Below are positions 35,543-43,416 of a stretch of 43,904 nt of DNA, one piece after another (the stretch's first letter is position 1; each line of letters starts with the position of its first letter). A program made the position numbers and the translations under genes. The stretch is from Pelagibacterales bacterium SAG-MED01 (GTDB lineage Bacteria > Pseudomonadota > Alphaproteobacteria > Pelagibacterales > Pelagibacteraceae), in contig JACWCY010000010.1 in NCBI GenBank assembly GCA_014654455.1, positions 1 to 43,904 of the forward strand. Direction: 5' to 3'. The notes under the pieces were generated by a model. The model worked only from the letters and a program-made list of their open reading frames with translations. It was not told the DNA's origin and did no database searches.

Positions 35543-36688
35543 ATGGAATATTTCATCATTCTACTTATAGTTATAATAATTTATCTTCTCTATTTACTTA
35601 ATCAAAAAAAAAACAAATCAATAAATACCGCTACAATAGTTAATAAAAGAGAAGAAAAAACTAAAAGAGTAATTATTGATGAACTTGAGGATCAGTTTTT
35701 TGCATTAAATAAATTTAACATAATTAAATATGCCAATCCAAGTGCATTAAAAAGATTTGGAAGTGATTTAATTGATAAAAACATATCTTCTGTAATTCGA
35801 AAACCAGAATTAATAGAAAATATTGAAAAAGCTATCGTTGAAAATAAAACAAAAAATATCGACATTGAAATAGACCTCCCATCATATCAATTTTATAAAA
35901 TTTATATTATTCCTGGCCCAACTCATTTATTTACCGAGCCAGATTCTGTTGTGTTATTTTTAAAAGACTTTACTGAAATTACAAAAGCACAAAAATTTAA
36001 AACTGATTTTGTAGCTAATGTAAGCCATGAATTAAGAACACCTTTAATGGCAATAAAAGGATCATTAGAAACAATTGAAGGCCCAGCGTCAGATGATGAA
36101 AAGGCTAAAAAAAAATTTATGAAAATAATGACTGACCAATCAAATAGAATGGAAAATTTAATTAATGATCTTTTAATACTCACAAGAATTGAATTAGAAG
36201 AACACATAAGACCAAACTCTTTAGTTGATATAAATGATCTTTTCAAAACAATCATCAGTAATTTTGAGATTGTTTTAAAAAAAAAGAAATTAAATATTAA
36301 TTTATCTTTGGCAAATCCAACAATTGTTATTGGAGATGAAAAAAAATTACAAACTGTTTTTTCTAATCTTTTAGATAATGCAATTAAGTATTCAAATGAA
36401 AATAAGTCTATTTTTATATCAAGTAAAATTAGTGATGGTAAATTGTTAGAAAAAAATTTTATGATCAGTGTTAAAGACGAAGGTGTTGGAATTCCTCAAA
36501 GATATATTTCTAGAATTACAGAAAGATTTTTTAGAGTAGATCTTGAACAAAGTAACAAGGTTGGTGGAACTGGTTTAGGATTAGCTATTGTTAAACATAT
36601 AGTTACTCAACATCGTGGACACTATGAGATTCTAAGTGAGGAAAATAAAGGAACTGAAATTCAAATTTATTTACCAGCGAAAACTTAA
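35543..36688 (+). CDS. phoR: PhoR-type phosphate sensor histidine kinase
   Basis: Sensor kinase for PhoB, controlling the phosphate-starvation response. The 381-residue protein has one N-terminal membrane helix (about 2-19), a PAS-like region (about 48-140), the phospho-acceptor H162 in VSHELRTPLMAIKGSLE, and an ATPase domain with FSNLLDNAIKYS, VKDEGVGIPQ and GGTGLGLAIVKHI. One membrane helix and no periplasmic domain match PhoR, which senses through Pst/PhoU. It is 64 bases after the glycosyltransferase and upstream of pstS; phoB is at the far end of the pst operon rather than adjacent. No clear Pho box is seen in front. Confidence 0.9.
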   Translation: MEYFIILLIVIIIYLLYLLNQKKNKSINTATIVNKREEKTKRVIIDELEDQFFALNKFNIIKYANPSALKRFGSDLIDKNISSVIRKPELIENIEKAIVENKTKNIDIEIDLPSYQFYKIYIIPGPTHLFTEPDSVVLFLKDFTEITKAQKFKTDFVANVSHELRTPLMAIKGSLETIEGPASDDEKAKKKFMKIMTDQSNRMENLINDLLILTRIELEEHIRPNSLVDINDLFKTIISNFEIVLKKKKLNINLSLANPTIVIGDEKKLQTVFSNLLDNAIKYSNENKSIFISSKISDGKLLEKNFMISVKDEGVGIPQRYISRITERFFRVDLEQSNKVGGTGLGLAIVKHIVTQHRGHYEILSEENKGTEIQIYLPAKT

Positions 36689-36727
36689 ATTTAAAAGTAT
36701 TATATTGTAATAGTTTTAGAAGGTTTT

Positions 36728-36745
36728 TTTAACAATTCTTTACTT
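36728..36745 (+). promoter_or_regulatory. Weak Pho-box-like site before the unknown exported protein
   Basis: TTTAACA-ATTC-TTTACTT matches the pstS site (TGTAACA-ATTC-TGTAATA) at 14 of 18 positions, including the spacer. A TATCTT (36756-36761) lies 10 bases after the box, the usual Pho-promoter -10 distance, leaving a leader of about 10 bases before the ATG at 36778. Both half-sites lack the G of the stronger boxes. Confidence 0.42.
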
Positions 36746-36777
36746 GATTAATGTTTATCTTTTAATTAATTTTTTAT

Positions 36778-37386
36778 ATGGTTAAAATATTCAAAAATAT
36801 TTTGATTTTTGCTTTTTTGTTAAGCTCTATAACAACAAGTGTTTTTTCTAAAGATATCACAACATTATTAAGAAATCAGCAACTTACAGTTTTTGATATT
36901 GGAATTTTTAGATTAGAAGCAGATTTAAAAACCTCATATCCTTCTATAAAAGATCATTTAGAAGTTACTGAAGCTGAATTTTATACAGACGTAGTTACCT
37001 CGTATTCTAAAAATTCAATTGATTTAATTGTTTCTGTTCCTATGAACAAAAGTCTCAAGAAGGAAAATTATTTTTCAGATTCTTTTAGATGTAGGAATAT
37101 TTTTAATTCTGTAAGAGATTTTTTATTGAGGAATGAAAATTTAAGTAATTACAGATATACTATGGCTACAAGTTATTTAACCTCTATATTTTCAACCCCA
37201 AGTTCATGGCCTAGCTGGAGATATGATGAAGAAATTAGAGAAGAATTAGTAAACTTAGTAAAACTAGAAATAACTTTACGTCCGAGCAATGAACTCGCTC
37301 TTAATGAACAGGTAAACCCTGTTTCATGTATTGGTGGCCTAGAAACTGATATTGATCAGATAATTATATCAAAAAAATACAACTAA
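36778..37386 (+). CDS. Exported protein of unknown function in the pho locus
   Basis: I do not recognise this 202-residue protein. It has an N-terminal Sec signal (hydrophobic core about 6-20, likely cut after S24 in SVFSKD; no lipobox Cys), then a soluble mature part of about 178 residues with no further membrane helix. It contains only two cysteines, C105 (FRCRNIF) and C184 (PVSCIGG), which could form a disulfide in the periplasm, and a Trp/Ser-rich stretch (SSWPSWRYDEE, about 142-152). It lies between phoR and pstS, in the same direction, with a weak Pho-box-like site upstream. A periplasmic role in phosphate acquisition or sensing is a guess from location only. Confidence 0.85.
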   Translation: MVKIFKNILIFAFLLSSITTSVFSKDITTLLRNQQLTVFDIGIFRLEADLKTSYPSIKDHLEVTEAEFYTDVVTSYSKNSIDLIVSVPMNKSLKKENYFSDSFRCRNIFNSVRDFLLRNENLSNYRYTMATSYLTSIFSTPSSWPSWRYDEEIREELVNLVKLEITLRPSNELALNEQVNPVSCIGGLETDIDQIIISKKYN

Positions 37387-37397
37387 AAAGTTACCTT

Positions 37398-37426
37398 TTT
37401 AACAAAAGTGTAACAATTCTGTAATA
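37398..37426 (+). promoter_or_regulatory. Pho box with three half-sites upstream of pstS
   Basis: Three 7-base elements at an exact 11-bp period: TTTAACA (37398-37404), TGTAACA (37409-37415) and TGTAATA (37420-37426), with 4-base spacers. This is the arrangement of a PhoB operator with an extra repeat. AATAAA (37437-37442), 10 bases after the last repeat, is a possible -10. The site lies about 70 bases before the pstS ATG. Confidence 0.75.
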
Positions 37427-37495
37427 TTAAAGATTCAATAAATTTATAGGAGTCACACATCTTTTAATTAATAAATAACGAAAGGATTAAAGATA

Positions 37496-38527
37496 ATGAA
37501 AAAACTAACTATAGTAATTGCTTCTTTAGTTGCACTTTCAATTGCAACTGTTGCTCAAGCAAGAGATCAAATTAAGATAGTTGGTTCTTCTACGGTATTC
37601 CCTTATGCAACAGTTGTTGCTGAAAGATTTGGTGGTTCAGGATTTAAAACTCCTGTAATCGAGTCTACTGGTACTGGTGGTGGAGCTAAACTATTCTGTG
37701 CTGGTGTAGGTGAACAACATCCAGATATTACAAACGCATCAAGAGCTATGAAAGATAAAGAAAAAGCTCTATGTAAAAAAAATGGTGTTAATGATATTGT
37801 TGAGATCGTAATTGGTAACGATGGTATTACATTAGCTTACAGCAAAGATGCAAAACCAGTAAACTTTACTAAAGAACATTTGTATTTAGCACTAGCTGCT
37901 CATACAGTTGTTGATGGTAAATTAGTTCCAAATATTTATAAAACTTGGAACCAAATTGACCCTAGTTTACCAAAACAAAAAATTTCAGTGATGATCCCAC
38001 CAGGAACATCAGGAACTAGAGATGCTTGGAATTCTTTAGTAATGAAAAAAGGTATGACTAAAGAAGCTAAAGCTCTTTATAAAGCTGGTTTTGAAGCTGG
38101 AAATAAAAAATACAAAAAGCCTCAAAAACTTTACAGAGAAGATGGTGCTGCTATTGAAGTTGGAGAAAATGATAGTTTAATCATCCAAAAGCTAACTCAA
38201 GATAAAGATATGTTTGGTTTCTTTGGTTTCAGTTATTTCCTAGCTGCAAAAGATAAATTGCAAGCAGCAAGTATTGATGGTGGACAACCATCATTGAAGT
38301 CTATTCAAGACTACAGTTATGCTGTTGCTAGACCTTTATTCTTCTACGTGAAAAAAGCTCACGTTGGAGTGATTCCAGGCTTACATGAGTTTGTGAAAGA
38401 ATTCACAACGAAGAAAGCTATTGGAAAAGGTGGTTACTTAGCAGACATTGGTTTAGTGCCATTAGACTCTAAGTTGTATAAAACAACTAGAACTAATGCT
38501 ACGAAGCTAGTTGCTATGGGTAATTAA
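37496..38527 (+). CDS. pstS: Phosphate ABC transporter, periplasmic binding protein
   Basis: Binds phosphate in the periplasm and hands it to PstCAB. The 343-residue protein has a signal peptide (likely cut after AQA, residue 22) and the phosphate-site motifs IVGSSTVFPYA, ESTGTGGGAKLFCAG and PPGTSGTRDAWNSLV. AAAGGA (37481-37486) lies 9 bases before the ATG, a clear ribosome-binding site. Like aapJ it has a codon bias towards GCT and GGT, suggesting high expression. A Pho box lies upstream and a strong intrinsic terminator directly downstream. Confidence 0.96.
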   Translation: MKKLTIVIASLVALSIATVAQARDQIKIVGSSTVFPYATVVAERFGGSGFKTPVIESTGTGGGAKLFCAGVGEQHPDITNASRAMKDKEKALCKKNGVNDIVEIVIGNDGITLAYSKDAKPVNFTKEHLYLALAAHTVVDGKLVPNIYKTWNQIDPSLPKQKISVMIPPGTSGTRDAWNSLVMKKGMTKEAKALYKAGFEAGNKKYKKPQKLYREDGAAIEVGENDSLIIQKLTQDKDMFGFFGFSYFLAAKDKLQAASIDGGQPSLKSIQDYSYAVARPLFFYVKKAHVGVIPGLHEFVKEFTTKKAIGKGGYLADIGLVPLDSKLYKTTRTNATKLVAMGN

Positions 38528-38551
38528 TTATTCCTCAGTTAACAAATGATT

Positions 38552-38583
38552 AAAAAGGGGGTCTTTTTAGACCCCTTTTTTTT
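38552..38583 (+). terminator. Intrinsic terminator between pstS and pstC
   Basis: GGGGTCT (38558-38564), TTTT loop, AGACCCC (38569-38575), then eight T, with a preceding A run that lengthens the stem. It lies 24 bases after the pstS stop, upstream of the pstC start, so permease genes would be expressed mainly by read-through. Confidence 0.9.
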
Positions 38584-38618
38584 AAATTAAGAGTACAGTC
38601 CTCAATAAAGGAGATTCT

Positions 38619-40004
38619 TTGAACTTAATATTATTTACATTTATTGTTCTTCTAGGTTTCACAAGTTATTATTTTGGACGCAAAAAAGCATATACAATTC
38701 AATCTACAAAAAAAAGATTAACTGCATTACCACAATTTTATGGTTATTATCTTGCAATCTGGTGTGCAATACCAGCCTTTATAATTTTTTCTTTATGGGC
38801 AATTTTCGAGCCCACAATTGTAAAACTATTAATCTTAAGTGATTATTCAAATCAAGGTTATCTTGATGATGAATTAAATTTAATATACGAAAAAACAAAA
38901 GCATTGTCTCGAGGTCAATTCACTGGAGAAATTACACCTTTTATTGAAGCTTCAGCTGAAAAATATTTAAGTCTTCGATCAATAGCTCAAAGTTCAAAAG
39001 TTGTTATAGTATTATCTGCAATTATTGCCTCTGTTGCTTATGCGTATAAAAGAATTTCATCTAATTCTAGAACAAGAGAACCAGTTGAAAAATTTTTGAA
39101 CGCAGTTTTATTTACAGCTTCTTTAGCTGCAATATTAACTACTGTTGGAATAGTTTTCTCACTTATATTTCAAACTATAGATTTTTTTAAAGTAATTCCA
39201 TTATTTGATTTTGTCTTTGGAACTCACTGGTATCCAGCAAAAGCTTTTGTTAGAGATTCTTCTGAGGCTTTAGATCCGACAATGTATTCCGATACTTTTG
39301 GAGCAGTCCCTATTTTTGCAGGTACTTTTTTTATTGCATTTATTGCTATGTGCGTTGCTATCCCAATTGGATTAATGAGTGGAATTTATTTAGCTGAATA
39401 TGCATCATATAAAGTTAGACAATACGCAAAACCTTTAATTGAAATTTTAGCAGGTATACCAACAGTTGTTTATGGTTTTTTTGCTGCCCTAACTGTTGGC
39501 CCATTTTTAAAAGAATTAGGAACCTCAATGGGTCTTGAAGTTTCAGCTGAAAGTGCTTTAGCAGCAGGAGGGGTAATGGGCATTATGATCATACCATTTA
39601 TTTCAAGTTTAAGTGACGATGTAATTACAAGTGTACCTCAAAGTTTAAGAGATGGAAGTTATGCTATGGGAGCAACTAAATCAGAAACAATCAAGAGAGT
39701 TATTTTTCCCGCGGCATTGCCAGGGATAGTTGGATCTATTTTGCTTGGTGTTTCAAGAGCTATAGGAGAAACAATGATAGTTGTTATGGCCTCTGGTTTA
39801 GCTGCCAATTTAACTTTAAATCCATTAGAATCTACTTCAACAATTACAGCTCAAATTGTAGTTATTCTAATTGGTGACCAAGCTTTTGGTGATCCGAAAA
39901 CGCAAGCTGCTTTTGCATTAGGTATGTCATTATTTTTAGTAACGCTTTGTTTAAACATTGTGGCCTTAAAAGTTGTTAAAAAATATAGAGAGAAATATGA
40001 ATAA
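38619..40004 (+). CDS. pstC: Phosphate ABC transporter permease PstC (TTG start)
   Basis: Membrane subunit of the high-affinity phosphate importer. The start is TTG at 38619: a full Shine-Dalgarno AAGGAG (38608-38613) lies 5 bases upstream and the frame begins right there; no ATG is suitably placed. At 461 residues it is much longer than E. coli PstC (about 320): two or three helices and a hydrophilic stretch occupy residues 1-200, before the core with FFIAFIAMCVAIPIGLMSGIYLAE, EILAGIPTVVYGFFA and the EAA loop VPQSLRDGSYAMGATKSETI. It overlaps pstA by 8 bases. Confidence 0.93.
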   Translation: MNLILFTFIVLLGFTSYYFGRKKAYTIQSTKKRLTALPQFYGYYLAIWCAIPAFIIFSLWAIFEPTIVKLLILSDYSNQGYLDDELNLIYEKTKALSRGQFTGEITPFIEASAEKYLSLRSIAQSSKVVIVLSAIIASVAYAYKRISSNSRTREPVEKFLNAVLFTASLAAILTTVGIVFSLIFQTIDFFKVIPLFDFVFGTHWYPAKAFVRDSSEALDPTMYSDTFGAVPIFAGTFFIAFIAMCVAIPIGLMSGIYLAEYASYKVRQYAKPLIEILAGIPTVVYGFFAALTVGPFLKELGTSMGLEVSAESALAAGGVMGIMIIPFISSLSDDVITSVPQSLRDGSYAMGATKSETIKRVIFPAALPGIVGSILLGVSRAIGETMIVVMASGLAANLTLNPLESTSTITAQIVVILIGDQAFGDPKTQAAFALGMSLFLVTLCLNIVALKVVKKYREKYE

Positions 40005-41265
40005 AAATAAAGAACAATTATTAAATAAAAGATACAAGGCTGAGCAGAGATTTCGCTTATACGGTCAAAGTGCAATTTTTATGGCACTTTTATTTTTAAC
40101 ACTCTTTATTTTTAAAATTTTTTCAACTGGGTATTCTGCTTTTCAAAAAACTTGGCTCATTGTTCCAGTAACTTTTGATGCTGAATTAATGATGTTAGAA
40201 AAAAATCCTTCTAAAGTGGATATACAAGACGCTGATTATTACGATATAGCATTAAAATCAATGGCTGATTTAGATCTAAATGCCAATGAGGATCAAGAAA
40301 ATGAATTGAAGAGAATGGTGTCTTATTTCTTCGAAAAAGAAATTAAAAATGAACTTTTAAATGACCCTAGTTTAATAGGAAAAACAAAAGAAGTTTATTT
40401 AACTGCTTCAGATGATTTAGATCAAGTTTTTAAAGGAAATTATCCAAGAGATTTACCCGAAGATCAAAGAAGAGTAAGCGATTATCAATTAAAAATTTTT
40501 GATCAACTTGTTGCAAATGGTAAGGTTGAAAGTAAATTTAATATTAGTTTTTTTACAAATGCTGACTCAAGAGAAGCAGAGCTAGCTGGAATAGCAAGTT
40601 CATTTATGGGATCAATTTTTTCTATACTTGTTTGTTTAATGATAGCTTTTCCTGTAGCAGTTCTAGCAGCAATCTATCTTGAAGAATTTGCTCCTAAAAA
40701 TAGATTTACTGATTTTATTGAAGTGAATATAAATAACTTAGCAGCAGTTCCATCTATAGTTTTTGGTCTATTAGGGTTAGGCGTTTTATTGGCTATATTT
40801 CAATTACCAAGGTCTACCCCATTAGTTGGAGGTATCACTTTGTCCTTAATGACTTTACCAACAATAATTATAGCTGCTAGAGCATCTTTAAAAGCGGTTC
40901 CACCAAGTATAAGAGAGGCAGCACTTGCTATGGGAGCAAGTCGAATGCAAACTACAATGCATCATACTGTTCCTCTTTCAATGCCTGGCACGTTATCAGG
41001 AACAATAATTGGTTTAGCTCAAGCTTTAGGAGAAACTGCACCCTTAATTTTAATTGGAATGGTTGCTTTTGTTAACACGATACCTGGGTCACCTATGGAT
41101 CCTGCTGCAAGTTTACCAGTTCAAATTTATATTTGGGCTGAAAGTGCTGAAAGAGGATTTGTAGAAAAAGTCTCTGCATGTATAATGGTCTTACTTGGTT
41201 TTTTAATAACAATGAATTTATTTGCCCAAATAATTAGACATAAATTTGAAAAAAAATGGAGTTAA
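39997..41265 (+). CDS. pstA: Phosphate ABC transporter permease PstA
   Basis: Second membrane subunit of the phosphate importer. I place the start at ATG 39997, which follows a purine-rich AGAGAG and overlaps pstC by 8 bases; a TTG 24 bases earlier is in frame but deep inside pstC. The 422-residue protein has one early helix (about 28-48), then about 140 hydrophilic residues on the far side of the membrane, then the permease core with [37 protein letters not shown] and the EAA loop [19 protein letters not shown]. The extra domain is known from alphaproteobacterial PstA. Followed by pstB after 1 base. Confidence 0.92.
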   Translation: MNKNKEQLLNKRYKAEQRFRLYGQSAIFMALLFLTLFIFKIFSTGYSAFQKTWLIVPVTFDAELMMLEKNPSKVDIQDADYYDIALKSMADLDLNANEDQENELKRMVSYFFEKEIKNELLNDPSLIGKTKEVYLTASDDLDQVFKGNYPRDLPEDQRRVSDYQLKIFDQLVANGKVESKFNISFFTNADSREAELAGIASSFMGSIFSILVCLMIAFPVAVLAAIYLEEFAPKNRFTDFIEVNINNLAAVPSIVFGLLGLGVLLAIFQLPRSTPLVGGITLSLMTLPTIIIAARASLKAVPPSIREAALAMGASRMQTTMHHTVPLSMPGTLSGTIIGLAQALGETAPLILIGMVAFVNTIPGSPMDPAASLPVQIYIWAESAERGFVEKVSACIMVLLGFLITMNLFAQIIRHKFEKKWS

Positions 41266-41266
41266 A

Positions 41267-42022
41267 ATGATAAAGATTAAAGCAAAAGATGTTGATGTTT
41301 TTTACGGAAAAAAACAAGCACTCTTTAATATAAGTTTAGATATTGAGGAAAATCAAGTAACGGCATTAATTGGTCCATCTGGTTGTGGTAAATCAACTTT
41401 CCTAAGATGTCTTAATAGAATGAATGATGTAATTGATATCTGCAGTGTTAAAGGAGAAATTTTAATTAATGACTTTAATATCAATGATAAAGGTTGTGAT
41501 GTAGTAAGACTGAGAGAAAAAATTGGTATGGTTTTTCAAAAACCTAATCCTTTCCCAAAAACTTTATATGAAAATGTATCTTACGGTCCAACAATTCATG
41601 GTATAGCTCAATCAAAACAAGAAATGGATGAAATTGTTGAAACTAGCTTAAAAAAAGCTGCACTATGGGAAGAGGTAAAAGATAGGTTGCATGAACCTGG
41701 AACTGGATTATCTGGAGGGCAACAGCAAAGACTTTGTATTGCTAGAGCAATTTCTGTAAGACCTGAGGTTATATTAATGGATGAGCCTTGTTCAGCATTA
41801 GATCCTATAGCAACAGCACAAATTGAAGAATTGATTGATGAGTTAAAAAAAGAGCACACAATAATAATTGTAACTCATTCTATGGCTCAAGCGGCACGTG
41901 TATCTCAAAATACAGGTTTTTTTCATTTAGGACAATTGATAGAACATGGATCTACTGATAAAATATTTAAGAATCCTGATAATAAAAAAACCCAGGACTA
42001 TATAACCGGGAGGTTTGGATAA
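41267..42022 (+). CDS. pstB: Phosphate ABC transporter ATPase
   Basis: ATPase powering PstCA; also takes part in phosphate signalling through PhoU. The start at ATG 41267 is preceded by GGAG 5 bases upstream and begins the family N-terminus ([17 protein letters not shown]); an in-frame TTG at 41246 lies inside pstA and is less likely. The 251-residue protein has Walker [10 protein letters not shown] (36-44), [19 protein letters not shown] (PstB-specific), signature [15 protein letters not shown], Walker [14 protein letters not shown] and [13 protein letters not shown]. Its stop overlaps the phoU ATG by 1 base. Confidence 0.96.
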   Translation: MIKIKAKDVDVFYGKKQALFNISLDIEENQVTALIGPSGCGKSTFLRCLNRMNDVIDICSVKGEILINDFNINDKGCDVVRLREKIGMVFQKPNPFPKTLYENVSYGPTIHGIAQSKQEMDEIVETSLKKAALWEEVKDRLHEPGTGLSGGQQQRLCIARAISVRPEVILMDEPCSALDPIATAQIEELIDELKKEHTIIIVTHSMAQAARVSQNTGFFHLGQLIEHGSTDKIFKNPDNKKTQDYITGRFG

Positions 42023-42729
42023 TGTCTGAAGCACCACATACAGTTAAATCTTACGAAGAAGAACTTAAAAATCTCAATGCTAATATCATTAAAATGGGAA
42101 GTGCATGCGAGGAAGCTTTGGGTAAAGCAATTCAAGCCATTACCACAAGAAATAGCGACTTTGCGGAAGCAGTAATTAAAGACGATGAAAAAATAGATAA
42201 ATATGAAGCTTTGATTGAACAACAAGTCGTAAATTTAATTGCATTGAGACAACCTATGGCAATCGATTTAAGAGAGACAGTAACGGCTTTGAAAATGTCT
42301 TCAGATTTAGAAAGAATAGGTGATTTAGCAAAAAATATATCCAAGAGAACACTTTTGCTTAATGAAAATCTTCCAAAGAATTTGGTAGATTCATTAAATA
42401 GAGTATCTAACAATGTTCAAAAACAATTAAAATCAACATTAGACGCTTATCTAGATAGATCTGCGCCAATGGCAGTAAATGTTTGGGAAGGTGATGAGCA
42501 AATAGATGATCTAACAAATCTTTGTATGCAAGAAGTTATAAAATATCTTAAAGAAAATGAAAAAAATTTAGAGGATGGAACTCACTTGTTGTTTGTGACC
42601 AAAAACATTGAGCGTATTGGTGATCATACTACAAATGTTGCAGAACAAATTTATTATTTAGTTAAAGGTGAATATTTAGAAGGTGACAGACCCAAGGGCA
42701 CCGAGCCAATTGTAACCGGAGAAAAATGA
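42022..42729 (+). CDS. phoU: PhoU phosphate-signalling protein
   Basis: Links Pst activity to PhoR, keeping PhoB inactive when phosphate is plentiful. The 235-residue all-helical protein contains two PhoU repeats: the first with ALRQPMAIDLRETVTALKMS and DLERIGDLAKNISKR, the second with LLFVTKNIERIGDHTTNVAEQIYYLV. The E/D-containing DLERIGD and NIERIGDH motifs are the metal-binding signatures. Normal length. It overlaps pstB by 1 base and is 3 bases before phoB. Confidence 0.96.
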   Translation: MSEAPHTVKSYEEELKNLNANIIKMGSACEEALGKAIQAITTRNSDFAEAVIKDDEKIDKYEALIEQQVVNLIALRQPMAIDLRETVTALKMSSDLERIGDLAKNISKRTLLLNENLPKNLVDSLNRVSNNVQKQLKSTLDAYLDRSAPMAVNVWEGDEQIDDLTNLCMQEVIKYLKENEKNLEDGTHLLFVTKNIERIGDHTTNVAEQIYYLVKGEYLEGDRPKGTEPIVTGEK

Positions 42730-42732
42730 TTT

Positions 42733-43416
42733 ATGTCAGCTCATGTTTTTATAGCTGAAGATGAAGCATCAATTGTTAGTTTGTTAAAGTACAATCTTGA
42801 AAAAGAAGGTTATAAAGTCAGTCATTCAGAAAATGGAGAAGATGCTCTTAAACAAATAAAATCAAAACAGCCAGATTTGATATTAATGGATTGGATGTTA
42901 CCTGAATTATCTGGTGTTGAAATTTGTAAAAATTTAAAAAAAGATAATAAGTTTAATGATATTCCTGTCATCATGTTAACTGCAAAAGGGGAGGAAGAAG
43001 ACAAATTAAAAGCATTTGATACAGGTGCAGATGATTATGTAACTAAACCTTTTAGTCAAAAAGAATTAAATGCTAGAATTAAATCTTTATTAAGAAGATC
43101 TAAGCCTCAATCATCATCAGACATTGTAGAATTTACTGATTTAAAAATAGATCGGATTACAAAAAGAGTTTATAGAAAAGATAAGGAAATTACTTTAGGT
43201 CCAACTGAATTTAAACTATTAGATTTTTTTATCAAAAATCCAAAAAGAGTTTATTCAAGAGAGCAACTTCTGAATAATGTTTGGGGGGAAGATATATATG
43301 TTGAGTCTAGAACAGTAGATGTTCATATTAGAAGATTAAGACAAGCAATTAACATTCAAAATACAAAACCTTTAATTAGAACAGTGAGATCAGCTGGTTA
43401 TTCTTTAGAATCTTGA
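42733..43416 (+). CDS. phoB: PhoB response regulator
   Basis: Activator of the phosphate regulon, expected to bind the 11-bp-period boxes found upstream of the lipid kinase, plcP and pstS. The 227-residue OmpR-type protein has a receiver domain (phospho-acceptor D53 in LILMDWMLPELSG, TGADDYVTKPFSQKEL with the conserved Lys) and a winged helix (about 130-227) with GPTEFKLLDFF, SREQLLNNVWG and RTVDVHIRRLRQAI. Fully intact. It closes the pst operon and overlaps the convergent sixA-like gene by 19 bases. Confidence 0.95.
   Translation: MSAHVFIAEDEASIVSLLKYNLEKEGYKVSHSENGEDALKQIKSKQPDLILMDWMLPELSGVEICKNLKKDNKFNDIPVIMLTAKGEEEDKLKAFDTGADDYVTKPFSQKELNARIKSLLRRSKPQSSSDIVEFTDLKIDRITKRVYRKDKEITLGPTEFKLLDFFIKNPKRVYSREQLLNNVWGEDIYVESRTVDVHIRRLRQAINIQNTKPLIRTVRSAGYSLES

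Noticed and set aside
39973..39996. Longer PstA starting at an in-frame TTG (39973)
   Set aside because: It lies 32 bases inside pstC and has no Shine-Dalgarno, while ATG 39997 follows a purine-rich AGAGAG and gives a natural 8-base overlap.
41246..41266. Longer PstB starting at TTG 41246
   Set aside because: The site is inside pstA; ATG 41267 has GGAG 5 bases upstream and yields the standard PstB N-terminus.
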